Shown here piece after piece: positions 35,176 to 46,212 of a stretch of DNA of 64,000 nt. The first letter of the stretch is position 1, and the number at the start of each line of letters is the position of its first letter. Source of the DNA: Rhodocollybia butyracea. Its lineage: Eukaryota > Basidiomycota > Agaricomycetes > Agaricales > Omphalotaceae. Both the position numbers and the translations under genes were made by a program. The notes beneath the pieces were generated by a model. It made no database searches, was not told the origin of the DNA, and worked only from the letters and a program-made list of their open reading frames with translations. The stretch spans positions 248,001-312,000 of the forward strand of contig JADNRY010000010.1 in the NCBI GenBank assembly GCA_015501585.1, in the 5' to 3' direction.

Positions 35176-36399
35176 TCATACCCGCAGGAATCTCTTCCTT
35201 TCCTCTAGGAAGATTCCAGGGGGAGTAGGTTCAAATCTACCGTCTGAGTATTTAATGATCCACCATCGCATGTCATGATTGTCGTGTGGGCTGCCAACTT
35301 CAAACTTTGGCCAATACGATGGACCAACGAATTCACAGTTTATAACTAGGTGAACAAAGTGTAAAATTTCTGAAGCAGTTTTAGGGGAAAAATAAACTGA
35401 CCTGCGCCACCAACGATAGTCAATATACTGCTCCAATAACTCAAACGATTCCAGATTTCTCGGAAAATGCCATAAAAGAATCCCGGTTCGCTGTAGATCG
35501 TCTGTACTTCTTCTCCTGGTTCACATCAGTCACGCATAAAATCAGAGAATAATACACTCACTAGGTGCAGTCATTCCGACTACCCATAGATAATGGTTGA
35601 TACCCATACGGTCTTCCATTCGCAATGTCTCGCTGAAGACACTACTCCAGCTTGAACAGATATGATAGTTTCCACATATTCGAAGACCATTTACAAGACG
35701 ATCCGAAATCCATTGCCTCCAACCTCGAATTGGGTAATGCTCTTTATATTGGTGAGGATTCTTCATATCAAAGACACCGCGATATATTTGAGTAAAATAT
35801 ATGAGAAACCAGAAACCGTTCAGACACCATGGTCCAGAAGAAAGAGATAATCCAGCACAAAAAGGGTCATAGATAGTTAAATTGAAATGTACGCCATGTT
35901 GAGAGCAGATTCCACGAGAACTCGGAGGCCGATTGCAGTCAAAGATGATAGCCATCTGGGCATGGCCTATCTGTGGCTGGGCTGCAATTGGAAGAAAGGC
36001 AGTCTCAAAGGAGAGCTGTTGAACGCTGGGGAAACAGGTCCGAAGACCGATATAGTTACCCATGTGAGCGAAGATATGCCAGACGGTGTAAGAGTAGTAG
36101 TCCAGTGTAGTTGTACGCAAATCGAGGAAGCAGATGATGGACCGTGCACCTGTTCGGAGATATTTCCAGTCGTATATCAGTGATTTGCGAGTCCGGATGA
36201 TTTTTGCTAGATAAAGCAAGTAATTCATATAGGGAACGTGAATGGTGGTAGAGGCGATCCTGGCATACTGAGAGCTCCATGTCCTGCTGAGTCGAGGGCA
36301 GGCTGTCATGAAGAGGATTCGTTCATCTGGAGATAAGTGAGAGTGCCATACGTGTTGTACTATTTACTCAGTGATCTCTGGGGGTAGGTCGGAAGCCAT
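35176..36399 (-). pseudogene. F-box-like gene interrupted by an early stop codon
   Basis: The minus strand opens MASDLPPEITE at 36399, is cut by TAA at 36364-36366, and continues in the same frame as IVQHVWHSHLSPDERILFMTACPRLSRTW. Together these match the agaric F-box-like family, in which a short LPxE-xxxxI-x-VWHSHLS motif is followed by a long variable part. The stop falls where the family usually has Tyr. Downstream frames continue for about 230 residues (IHVPYMNYLLYL, LRTTTLDYYSYTVWHIF, FPSVQQLSF), then GT-AG introns lead to a C-terminal piece ending PPGIFLEERKRFLRV. No insertion fits a single-base repair, so a true nonsense change is the simplest reading. The family has no known specific substrate. 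The C-terminal exon chain is less certain than the N-terminal match. Confidence 0.45.
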
Positions 36400-36505
36400 A
36401 AGTGCGCAGCACCCCTGTTTAATTGAAATTACCAGAAATAGTATATTATGTAACCGAGGTCGTCTCCCATGATAATGTACAGTGGTAAAGGAATGAAGGA
36501 AAGTG

Positions 36506-37450
36506 TTAATCATCGCTGGGCGCCAGCTCTTGACGCAGGTAATTCTGATTAAAAAAAGAAGGCAAGTTAGCGATAATTATACTAGATCCCTAGAGAATAA
36601 CTCACCGTAACGTCAAACTCGACCATGGAAGCCTGCGTGAGCAGGTTCCCGAGGCGTTCTTCTGAGTCCGGACCAATCCTGTCCTTGCCCAGATCCAGAA
36701 AAAACGAGGCGGCGCTAACGAAAGAGGAAGAAACTATTATTAAAAGGGACAAACCTAGTTTATGGATCGCCGACCTGACCACCTCCATCACACGTTTATT
36801 GAGCTCCTGGTTTTTTACTACCTTGGAGTAGTATGAGAACTTGTAGTGTTCCACCGTTACATCTCGTAAACAGTGCAGCGCGCTGAAATATATCAATTAG
36901 AAAGATTGTATGCGGTGCGATGAAAGCTACATACCTGCTTCAACACCCAACGCTGGTGCTCCTGTATCAAGTTCTCCATGGTGCGATGGGTTTCATGTCC
37001 CCTGACTGCTTTTGAGGCCCCGAGCTGGAGCAAGAGACCCGCAATTTCGCCCAGCTACACGAGCGTCAGTGTTAAAGAAAATCAAGCCTGGGTTACTAAC
37101 CAGGTAGTGCAACCATACTGGGCACTTGAGGATAGTCCACCAGTGGGACAGCGAGGCAGGTCCCACGGGAGGACCGCGCAACGAGGGATCGCTTGGCGAG
37201 GCTGAAAACAAGGATTGATATTGAGGAGGCTGAGTAGCTGAGGAATAGTTTTGTGGTTGCTTTTCATAAGGGTCAGTATAGACGAGAGTCAAAGGTCAAA
37301 AGACTCACCCGCTGCGTACGATTTTTAAGAGGGGGCTGAGCATTGGCTAGGAGACTCGGAGTAGGGGAACCAGCCCTTGTAGTTGGTGCCTATCCAGGAT
37401 CAGTAGAAGCGAGAACAGAAGCGGAAAAAACTCACGTTTGAAGAGCTCAT
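36506..37450 (-). CDS. Uncharacterised conserved-looking protein
   Basis: Not recognised. Splicing five or so introns gives a protein of roughly 200 residues: MSSSN, a Pro/Ser-rich start (PTTRAGSPTPSLLANAQPP), then a helical part SLSHWWTILKCPVWLHYLLGEIAGLLLQLGASKAV, ENLIQEHQRWVLKQALHCLRDVTVEHYKFSYYSKV, NQELNKRVMEVVRSAIHKLGLSASFFLDLGKDRIG and the end VEFDVTNYLRQELAPSDD. Splice sites are good and the frame is kept throughout, which supports a gene. The absence of signal peptide or membrane span suggests a soluble, largely alpha-helical protein. Confidence 0.65.
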
Positions 37451-39195
37451 ATCAACTATAGAAGGTGTGTGGAGAGAGAGGGATACAAGGCAAGGAGGAG
37501 CGATGCGGAATTTGAACAGCGATTCGGGCTTTTATACCAGAAAGGGGGCTAATGTCACGTCTTTGAGCCATCGTACCAATCGTTTCAGAGTGGGCCTCCT
37601 AGAAACTTTGTTCAACTTTTTAGTCTAGGGCCATGAACAGCGAGAAAACGCGAAAGAACGCGAGATTGAGAAAAAGCGGGTTGATAGGTGACTAGCGCTG
37701 CAAAAGTTTGACGCTGACGTAGTTATACTTGGCGCCACACAACGTTCGTCTGGCCGAGTTCAAACAAGACGCGGTTTGGAGATTCTGCTATATGGCGTAG
37801 GCAAGCGCGGACAATCAATTCTTGCGGTTGGCCTGATACGTTGTTCCTTCCGCCAAGACCAATATCATTCAATTGCAAAGTCTGGGGGCTCGTACAGTAA
37901 GAAACGTAGTGTTCACAAACGAAAATACTCAGTTCTCAGATGCTGAAATCCGAAACAGGTGGACAGCCATGATTACAGCTAGACTATGGAATGACGCACA
38001 AGAAGTATGGAAGACGAACTCTATCCAAACAGCTGGTGGACCGGACATGGCGACACCTGCTCAAAAATGAAGAGAGTCTCCCAGATAACTGGACTGGGCT
38101 AACTGGAGTTTTAGTGGGCATTAAAACAGATCAGCAATGTAGGACAGGAAGAAGAGGAATGAAGGCAAGTAGGACATCGCTCCCAGAATCTGTCAGGTAT
38201 TGAACCCTACACTTTGTGCGTATAAGCATTTCTCTGGGGAGGGAAATATGGTTTGTGGATATATGATTATGACACTACCTATGTTTAAAAGTGCGCGAGG
38301 GCCACACCCAAGCTTAATGACTCTGGAGTGCTGAGGCTGGTGGTTGTATGGGTTGCGTTGAAGATGACCGCAGAAGTCAATAATGAACGGCCAGGTCATA
38401 CGAAAATCAAAAAGCACAGCGGAAACCAAAAACTAGATGACGATGCTCAAACTGGTGGCAGAATCTGAGGATATTGTCCGAGTACTTCCATAAGTTTCAT
38501 GGAACCATTCATGGAACCATCCAGATGAAGCGACAGGTACGGTACAGCCATTGAAAAGGATATGGACGACGCAAGGAAGTCGGGGGGAATGATGACTGGA
38601 CATCGTGGACAGCTTATGAGGTTTTCGACACCAAATGTAAACTCCAGCCAGTCCCAACGTCAGTCATAGTATGCCTTCGGAACAAATAGCATAGCTCGAC
38701 AGCTGTAAAGAATCGCATAAATCATAGCTGAGGAATGAATAGCAAAGTAGTAGACAAGACGATATACGACAAGCACTCAACCCAACCCAGCTTTGAAAGA
38801 TGGTTTGCGTCTCGTTTTCCATTATCGGCAGAAATATCTTGTTCCAGATTGTCCATCGCGAACTTTGGCCAAAGAAAACACCGAAGTCCCGATGATATTC
38901 GCAGGTATAAGATGTTTCAAGACGATTCGCAACTTCGGAAACCCGGATGTACAGATGTACATATATATGGCACGGCATAGCAGCTCGTAGCGGTTGGGGT
39001 ATAGCATTGGTTCTAAGAAAGACTTTCCGATTCGGACGAGTATCGTGATTGAAGTATCCATATAGACTTAGCCAAGTAAAGACCTAGCAGTGCATAATGA
39101 TCATTGTTTTGAATGTTTAATCGCGAGAACACCAGCTAGCCGCAAAGGTCACAATTGCAGTACCAAGATGTGAGTGTAGTACGACGGGTTTCATG
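37451..39195. other. Gene-poor stretch
   Basis: About 1.7 kb without a supportable gene. Short open frames exist on both strands (plus 37873-38070, 37991-38203 and 38735-38980; minus 38193-38429 and 38664-39061), but none has a family match, a consistent splice chain or a clear start. A tandem catggaacc doublet occurs near 38499-38516. It may hold decayed gene remnants or a fast-evolving orphan gene. Confidence 0.4.
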
Positions 39196-40046
39196 CTACG
39201 TGGTGCCCTGCCTTCCAATTAACTTCAACAAGAGTCGCGAGTCCTGTAAGTAAGTACTGATCCGCTCATCTTCAAGTTCGTCTGTGAGGAATACCCAACG
39301 ATTGATGGAGTGATTCTGTGTAGTCGGATTTGTTCCAGGTGTCAACGTCTGGGTAATCCTCTTCAGATAAGTCGGGCAGCAAAGCGACGTGAGGAGGTTA
39401 TGAAGATGCGCTGAAGAGAGAGTAGTGGGAAGGCCAGTTCTTGAGCTTGACAACAAGAGGTTACTTATGGCATTGTTGGGCGAGCGGATAATCGATGTCA
39501 GTGTATCGTTCATAGACCTAAAGACAATTTAAGTCATAAATTGAAAGCTGACATAGCTGAAATACCTTTCTTTTGCGAGATATTGTTCAGCTTGTTGTGT
39601 CCGGCTCAAGAGAAGGATATATGCGGAATTGCCGGACGCGACAAGGGTCTCGTGGCTAGCGGATCTGATAGCATGCATAGGTTCGAGGGACAGGGATGAA
39701 AAGGCATCGTAAGACGAGGAAGTTGGATCGTGGCTGCGAGAAGATGGCATAGTTTCAGCGTAATTCTAAAAGCATGTCAACGACAAGTGAGAAATCCAAT
39801 AAGAGAATGGAACTTGCATGTGAATCGGAGTCAAATGCATGTTCGTGCTTGTGATTCTGGATACTCATTGACATCGGGAAGGAAAAGCTGTTCTGCTGAT
39901 TGATGTTGGCACGATACTCTTCTAGTTCCTGAAGAAAAATAAACAAAAAGGGCGGGATCTAGAGTGGTGGAAGTACTTACTACATATATGTCGCCTTTTT
40001 GCTGGCCATACTTCTTTTGGGAGTTTTTCTGCTCCAGATTGTTCAT
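39196..40046 (-). CDS. Uncharacterised protein with N-terminal coiled coil
   Basis: Not recognised. The ATG at 40046 follows an in-frame stop. Exons read MNNLEQKNSQKKYGQQKGDIY, then across an intron ELEEYRANINQQNSFSFPMSMS, NHKHEHAFDSDSHA, NYAETMPSSRSHDPTSSSYDAF, HAIRSASHETLVASGNSAYILLLSRTQQAEQYLAKER, and finally MNDTLTSIIRSPNNAISNLLLSS...DELEDERISTYLQDSRLLLKLIGRQGTT. The start is a probable short coiled coil; the middle is Ser-rich. Splice sites conform to GT-AG. No function can be proposed. Confidence 0.55.
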
Positions 40047-40789
40047 CTCCACCTCCTTCTACCGGATCTTCATCGACAGGGAGGTTATTTGCCTTCCAGA
40101 AAAGTGGGGACTTGAGAAGCAATCAGAGCCTTTCGCCCCGGGTTGTGTCGACGGTACGTTCTCGCACTGACTTTTGCACCTTGGGTTCCGCAGAATTTTT
40201 GACACATGCAGAGAGGCATGAGAACGAGAGACAAGTGAGACCAGCTGAGAATTGACAACAAGAGACGGATGACAACGGATAAGCTAGACTGCCTTGTCGA
40301 TGGTCTAACGCAGATGTCCAAAGGAGTCTTGCTGCTCTGAAGTAATGAGGTGATTTGCCTGGGTTTGGCCCGGCGCGTGAGTGAGAATAATGCGGTACAA
40401 GATGGAGCCACCAGATAGTATCTGACTGTTGTGTAAGTCGATTTTCGGGAGGGTTCCCACTCTGGTGAGAAATGAAAGTCGAGTTTGTTGAACCCGATGA
40501 TAGCCGGAAGGAGAAAAGATGTCGTTTCACACGATATCGGCCGGCTTCATCGCCTGTGCTAATCTTATCCTTGGATAAGCGGCTATCATGATGGACGCTG
40601 AAGTACTCGCTAACCGTACCTGGCCAGGACAAGTCGGGATTGTGTTGGAGGCGTGGAGGCGTCGCGAAAAAGCCGAGCGGATTTAAGTTGACGCTGCCGC
40701 CCTCAAGTCACATGCGCCGGCTTTTTCAATATTTTGCTCGACATTGGAAGGCCATGATTTAAGAGCCCTTTCTCCCGGTTTATCTTGCC
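40047..40789. other. Divergent intergenic region
   Basis: Holds the promoters of the coiled-coil gene and the sulfur transporter. A 169-codon minus-strand open frame at 40123-40632 has no recognisable domain or supporting splice chain, so it is not called. Confidence 0.45.
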
Positions 40790-42058
40790 ATGCCATCTCC
40801 CACTCCGCTCGCCTCCTTGTTAGGAGGTCTAGGCCTCGCTATCCCAGTTCACGCTTTGATGATTTTGAATGGCAGTGTTTTCGGCATATCGGGATTCGTA
40901 CACAGTGCAATACGTGGAAATAAAGAGGCTGTGGTAGCGTCCGCGGGCTTGTTAATTGGAGGAGCGATTATTGGACTTATTGAAGGGCAAGGCCCCCCTC
41001 CACAGACCCAGGGACTGTTGCTGCTTTCTTTTTCTGGGTTTCTTGTCGGGTTGGGAACGAAGGTATCTCTTTCAGTTATCGTATTTCATCAATTTTTTCA
41101 TCAATTTCAATGCAGTTATCGAATGGATGCACGTCCGGGTACGCGAATAACGCGTTTTTTTTGTTTGGGATATCTTCTTACGATGTTACTAGGCATATGT
41201 TAGCAGGACTGTCGCGCTTTTCAAAACGGTGCTTTCATTCGACCATGCAATCGTTAATGTCTAATGTATGCACATGGTTAGGTCTATTGCCGCTACTGTG
41301 ACTTTCTTTGGCGCAGCTGTGGTTACGACCCGACTGCTATACTCACAACAACAGACGTTTGCACCTGTTACTTCGCCAGAGTGGAATATAAACTCCACGG
41401 ACAAGACTTTGCTCGTTGCCCAAGCCGCTCCGCTGATCGTTTCCTTGCTGTTATACACTCAAGTTGGTTTTATCCGTTCAATAATCCCCTCCTCTTGAGT
41501 CTTGCGTCCTAAATCATATGCTCAGGCCTCAACAAGCTCCAACAGTCCCTCTCCGGAAGCAAGTAAGCCTCGTGCTGTTGCTCGTCTCGTCGCTCTGCTG
41601 TCCACTACTGTCGAGTTTGCTCTGGCGTTACGACTGTCCAATCTTACCGATCCGAGCAAGGTTTCTGCTTTTCTACTTCTTCCTTTCCACCTGGCTTTTG
41701 ACCCTTCTTTGGCATTTCTCGCTATCGGAGCTATACCTTTGGGAAGTGTCTTGTACCACTTTTTCCGTGGATCAGAACAGCCGGTTTTAGGCGGTCGATG
41801 GGCTGTCCCGAAAGCTGGAAAGGTCAACGTGAGGCTCTTGTTGGGTGCTGTAATATTTGGAGTTGGGTGGGGGGTCTCTGGGTTCTGTCGTATGATCTGC
41901 TTAATTGGTTTCGTTCGTTTTCAAATGTTCTCACTCTGCATTTTTTAGCTGGACCAGTACTCATCAACTTTGGACGAGCTGTAGCGACATCCAGCGACTA
42001 TTCCCCGTGGCTGTGCTGGTTGTGTGCTTTTGTAGCGGGCGGTCTTTGCGTTAATTAG
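40790..42058 (+). CDS. YeeE/YedE-family sulfur (thiosulfate-type) transporter
   Basis: Multi-span membrane protein of the YeeE/YedE (TsuA) family; bacterial members import thiosulfate. It is built of two homologous halves. The first begins MPSPTPLASLLGGLGLAIPVHA and contains, across short introns, LSNGCTSGHMLAGLSRFSKRS with the conserved Cys. The second carries RLSNLTDPSKVSAFLLLPFHLAFDPSLAFLAIG and FGVGWGVSGFCPGPVLINFGRA with the second conserved Cys. Both are the key Cys motifs of the family. Introns lie at about 41063-41115, 41139-41190, 41227-41280, 41459-41524 and 41889-41948. MET8 is about 1.5 kb downstream, which fits a role in sulfur supply. Substrate is inferred from the family. Confidence 0.88.
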
Positions 42059-42243
42059 CATTGCAACCTGAATGACGGACTCGATGAATCGTAGAAACTT
42101 AACTTTATACTTTATGTATGCAGCTGATTAGCTTTAACTTTAACTACTCAAAAATCCGGAGTATGTAATGGTCCACGAGAAGAACCCGGACAGTAAGGTA
42201 CATAATGATACACGTATCAAAAAGTCGTACAAAGCAAACGCTA

Positions 42244-43485
42244 TTAAGATGCTACAGCAATTGGTGATGCTGACGCTGATGATACTGACGCTGGAGGTTT
42301 CGCCGCTTTTGATCTTCCCCATTTTACAGTCACTCGTTCTCCGTCAATCTCGAGACCATTGGCCCAAGCCTGAGCCGCCAGTTCGCTAGTATCGCGTTCC
42401 TTGAAATTAACGAAGGCACACCTTGAAAAAAATTGTAAGTATGGCAAACGAACGAATAATGCTCAACGGAGCGTACCTCGACTTGGCGACATGGACCACT
42501 GATTTAATATCGGCAGGTTGCACGGTTGGTAATGTTTTCAGGACTTGCGTGCGCACTGACAGTTCAGTTGAATTTGCAGAAAGAGATGACAGAAAGAGGG
42601 AGGTCTATAAAGATGGTTAGACAGGCAGCTTGCGAGAGATCGCTCGGCCACGCACGATAGTCTGATCTTCTGGTGCTTTGAGCCCTTGACTCTCAGCATG
42701 GGTAGACAGAATCTTTCGGGCGACAGGATCATTCCGACCATGGTACCGGTCTTGTATGTTTTGATGTGAAAGTTCATTGTCTACGGGCTTTTCATGTCGG
42801 TACGGACATTCTGAACCACGACTGCATTCGCCTTTGACAAAAAATGAGCAAATCTTTGGACGGTTGCGTTTGTAATATGGGTCTGTCCGAGCGAGCTGCT
42901 TGAGCATTTCTTTGCCTGCTGACTGTGCTTTGCCGTTGTCAAGTCCAGATTTATTTCCTTCGAGCTAAAATAGTGAGAAAGCAGCTTTATATGAGAGACG
43001 AAAAAATACCTTTCCCTCCATATTCTGAGCGTAATACTCTCGGTTGATATCGCTTGTCGGAGCTTCATTTACAAAGCCCAGCGCAGTATCCCGAACCTGA
43101 GTTGGTAAACCATATTCAAGATCCAAAAGGCATGTTTGGCAAATATTCTTAATCTTGGCACAAGTCTGGCAGATTACAGTTGTTTTGAACCGCATTCCAG
43201 AGCCAGGATTCCAGCGAAAGACGGTGAATGGCCGCGCACAGGTACCACAGGACTTGCCATATTCTTGTTTGGACTTGAGAAGAAGAGTAGTTAGCGTCTG
43301 TCAGCTATAATTATGGCAAAAAGTTCCAACCATCCTGATGAAGGGATTATCGCCCAAACCTAATGGATCATTAATTAATGAACTTTGCAAAGAAAAAGGC
43401 GACCAGCACACGCACAAGTTTCGCATAATATTGGGAATTCACTTTGTTCCCATCCAGCCTTGTTGATATCTGCTTTCGGAGGCAT
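42244..43485 (-). CDS. SLT11: Pre-mRNA-splicing factor SLT11/RBM22
   Basis: Component of the activated spliceosome (NineTeen-associated), contacting U6 and the pre-m[27 protein letters not shown] starts the Cys-rich N-terminal zinc domain ([50 protein letters not shown] is split by an intron only upstream). A CCCH zinc finger follows ([26 protein letters not shown]), then a linker ([17 protein letters not shown]) and an RRM ([23 protein letters not shown]...WGRSK). Ends [10 protein letters not shown]. Six or so introns. The start is 89 bp from divergent MET8. Confidence 0.93.
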
Positions 43486-43574
43486 GGTCGTAGTACAAGT
43501 TCAAGTTTGGAGAAATGAATTGACGCTGACAAATTCAATCTTCAGTGGCTTTTCTTTAGCTCTTCCATCTCGCC

Positions 43575-44456
43575 ATGCAATCTTTCTCAGAAATTGACAA
43601 TCTCTCACCTGGGGGTGGCTCGTTGATGATCGCATGGCAGCTCAAGGGTAAACGAGTTCTCCTTGTCGGCGGTGGCGAGGTCGCATCTACGCGCGTCGAA
43701 CATCTTCTCGGAGCAGATGCCCATATTACTATTCTCTGCCCCGAAAGAGGCCTCCATTTAACTACAAAACGCTACATTGACGCTTATCCATCTCGCATCG
43801 TTTACTTTGACCGGCGTTTCACTGGTCCTTCGGAACTCCACAAAATAGATCTAGTCCTCACAGCTATAGACAGCCCCGCTACCAGCAGAGAAATCGTTGA
43901 CCTTTGTCGCAAAGCCAAGATACCCGTTAATGCTGCTGATATCCCAGAACTTTGCGACTTTTACTTTGGTGCTCATATCCGCGACGGTCCTCTGCAGATC
44001 ATGATTTCGTCTAACGGCAACGGCCCTCGCGTTTCTGCTATCATCAAGGATAAAGTACGCGCTAGTCTTGGAGGTCACGAAGGCCTCGCCATCTCGAAAC
44101 TTGGTCTACTTCGTTCCCGTTTGAAGGAGCGCGTGCCAGAAGTCGGTGGATCCGTTGGTCGAAAACGTATGAGATGGATGACCAAAATTTGTAACGAGTG
44201 GTTATTGAAGGATTTCACATTTCTTGACGATGCAATGATTCAAAAGTTGTTGGATGATGGCTGGGAGCAGAACCGTACTCCAACGTTTGAAGAGGTCAGC
44301 GGGAAGCCTTCCACGTCTCCCTCCGAGGACACTGCTTCACAGCCAGAAAGAGCTTCGAAATCGCCCGTCTTTGGATCTCAATATCTTATCTCTATCGCGA
44401 ACTTTGCTGCTGGTGCGGCTGTCATGGCTGCCTTTATGTATGCTCGTCGGCGGTGA
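43575..44456 (+). CDS. MET8: Sirohaem synthase Met8 (precorrin-2 dehydrogenase/ferrochelatase)
   Basis: Converts precorrin-2 to sirohydrochlorin with NAD and then inserts iron, giving sirohaem for sulfite reductase. Single uninterrupted frame of 293 residues: LKGKRVLLVGGGEVASTRVEHLLGADAHITILCPE (NAD-binding Rossmann), LVLTAIDSPATSREIVDLCRK, PVNAADIPELCDFYFGAHI with the catalytic Asp, and LQIMISSNGNGPRVSAIIKDKVR. The C-terminal helical region follows. Unusually, the last 40 residues are a Ser-rich linker and a hydrophobic helix (YLISIANFAAGAAVMAAFMYARRR), suggesting membrane attachment. Intronless, in contrast to its neighbours. Confidence 0.95.
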   Translation: MQSFSEIDNLSPGGGSLMIAWQLKGKRVLLVGGGEVASTRVEHLLGADAHITILCPERGLHLTTKRYIDAYPSRIVYFDRRFTGPSELHKIDLVLTAIDSPATSREIVDLCRKAKIPVNAADIPELCDFYFGAHIRDGPLQIMISSNGNGPRVSAIIKDKVRASLGGHEGLAISKLGLLRSRLKERVPEVGGSVGRKRMRWMTKICNEWLLKDFTFLDDAMIQKLLDDGWEQNRTPTFEEVSGKPSTSPSEDTASQPERASKSPVFGSQYLISIANFAAGAAVMAAFMYARRR

Positions 44457-44626
44457 AATTCTTTCTGGGAAACTGGTACGCAACTTTTTATACTTGCCCG
44501 CCCTACCACTCACCGATGATCCCAGAGCGCAACTATTTATGAATGCATCGGGATTACAAGGTTATAGATGTACAATTATTATACAAATTAATGCAATGTA
44601 AATGATACTTTCATAGCACATACTTT

Positions 44627-46062
44627 TCATGCAAGATCTCTGTTTGCATTTACATGTCCAGTACCATAGCATGAATACAAAAGATCCGTCGCGTTGGGTT
44701 CAGTGGGGTCTGCAGGAACAATTTTGAACGATGTTCCAAAGAAATCCCGGATATCTCTGAGAAATTGTATTCTATGTAGCTATGTCAGTCCACGGAGTGA
44801 AGATAAATGGAATGATACTGACGTTCCAGGAGTTGGTTGAGACATTCGACATCGGCCAACGTCTTCACTACCCAACACCATCATCAAAAGAATTAGTGAC
44901 TGGTGTTTCTGGTCAACACAACCACCCTTGCTTATTTCGGATAGCAAGGAACGAGTCGCTTGAAGAGCGATGTCTTCTGGTGCAACTCCAGGTTTCGATA
45001 TTGCTTCGGAACAAAACAAAACAGAGGTGGTAGACTCGGCCAAGATAGTTAGAGCATAGCCTGGGGACCTTGAAAATAGATGAGAACCAGCCAAGAAAGT
45101 GTACGTGCTTCTAGGCCTTACTTTCCGCTTTCCTCGCCCTTATATACGTCCGAGTATAGATAAATATCGGGAATATATCGATTTAATATTGACCGTGAAG
45201 CTTCAATCATACGATTTGAGAACTGAGGATTTACACGAACAGCATGACTGCTGAGGAGTTAGACTAGCAAAAGATGTGAGCCAAATCACTAACGCAATGC
45301 CTCGTATTCGTTTAATTTTTCCCGGTTCCACAAAATTCAAAGTCTTGACTTGCTTCACGATAGGGCAGAGGAACTGTATTTCTCCTCCGCCCCTGGAGGT
45401 GCTCCACGTTTCTTTATCTACTCTTATGAGTTCCATGGTTTTCACGAAAACATCAGACGTACCCTTAATTCCAAACCATCGGAAATACCGAAAAGCTGCA
45501 AGTGAGGTAGTGTTACTGTTCGTATCAAGTCTGCCTATCACATAAGCGTCAAACGACAGCTTCATATTCAGTTGATTTACTGACCGAAAGGTCATGGTCA
45601 TCAGTTGTTATTCCCCGTAGTGTAAGTTGCACAGGACGTTTTGAGAATGGAGCCAACATGATTATCGGCTCGAGAAAATATCCAATTGATCTTGAGAGGG
45701 GACAATCATGAACTAACGGTCCACCTGAGATAATTCCGGGCTTTAACAAGATCGCAGTGCCTGTATATAGTGTAAGCAAGAGCAAGCCTGGGATGTAAGA
45801 GTTTTACGCGCCGGTGACTGATATTTCGATCACAGTTCCATTGGTAACTTTTTCCAACAGCCTCAATAAGCTAACTTCGAAATCTAGACAAAAGATTTAG
45901 TCTGGAGGTATGAGGACCACAAGAATATGGACCTCGAAGACCGGGATTCTTGTCGTCGGAACGGATTCCGTCGATTTTTATAGCCTTTCCGCTAAGAATT
46001 GATAGCACTAGACGATGCCTAAGGTACTTGTGGCCACTATACTGGACAACAGGCCCAGCCAT
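44627..46062 (-). CDS. RCL1: 18S rRNA-processing protein Rcl1 (apparent frameshift)
   Basis: Nucleolar RNA-cyclase-like protein needed for cleavage at site A2 in 18S rRNA maturation. Blocks in order: QYSGHKYLRHRLVLSILSGK, DYEVSLLRLLEKVTNGT, TAILLKPGIISGGPLVHDC, GYFLEPIIMLAPFSKRPVQLTLRGITTDDHDLS, DLIRTVTLPHLQLFGISDG, IKKRGAPPG, GGEIQFLCPIVKQVKTLNFVEPGKIKRIRGIA, YALTILAESTTSVLFCSEA, GGCVDQKHQSLILLMMVLG, ATDLLYSCYGTGHVNANRDLA. The frame changes by one base between KRGAPPG and GGEIQF at a C run (45390-45393, G on the coding strand). A missing G there would keep the conserved APPGGGGE. Otherwise complete, with seven or so introns. Confidence 0.9.
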
Positions 46063-46212
46063 ATGGGGAGAAACAAGTTACAAAAAACTTTTATCATAAG
46101 CGCTCATTGTTTACGGACCGGTCACCTGAGTCTAAGACGCGCTGACTCAGTACCCGGAAGCATCCATCCTTACTTCCTCTTTTACTTGGGTGTGCTTTAG
46201 ATTTCGTGAATC

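Noticed and set aside
35225..35240. B-box-like ggttcaaatc.
   Set aside because: It lies in the C-terminal exon of the F-box-like gene on the other strand and has no matching A box.
35176..36310. Possible wax-synthase-like membrane protein, because of aromatic and hydrophobic stretches.
   Set aside because: No MBOAT-type RWHQxF motif; the N-terminal frame fits the agaric F-box-like family better.
40123..40632. 169-codon minus-strand frame between two divergent genes.
   Set aside because: No domain, and an in-frame stop directly precedes the start of the downstream gene, so it does not join as an upstream exon without arbitrary splicing.
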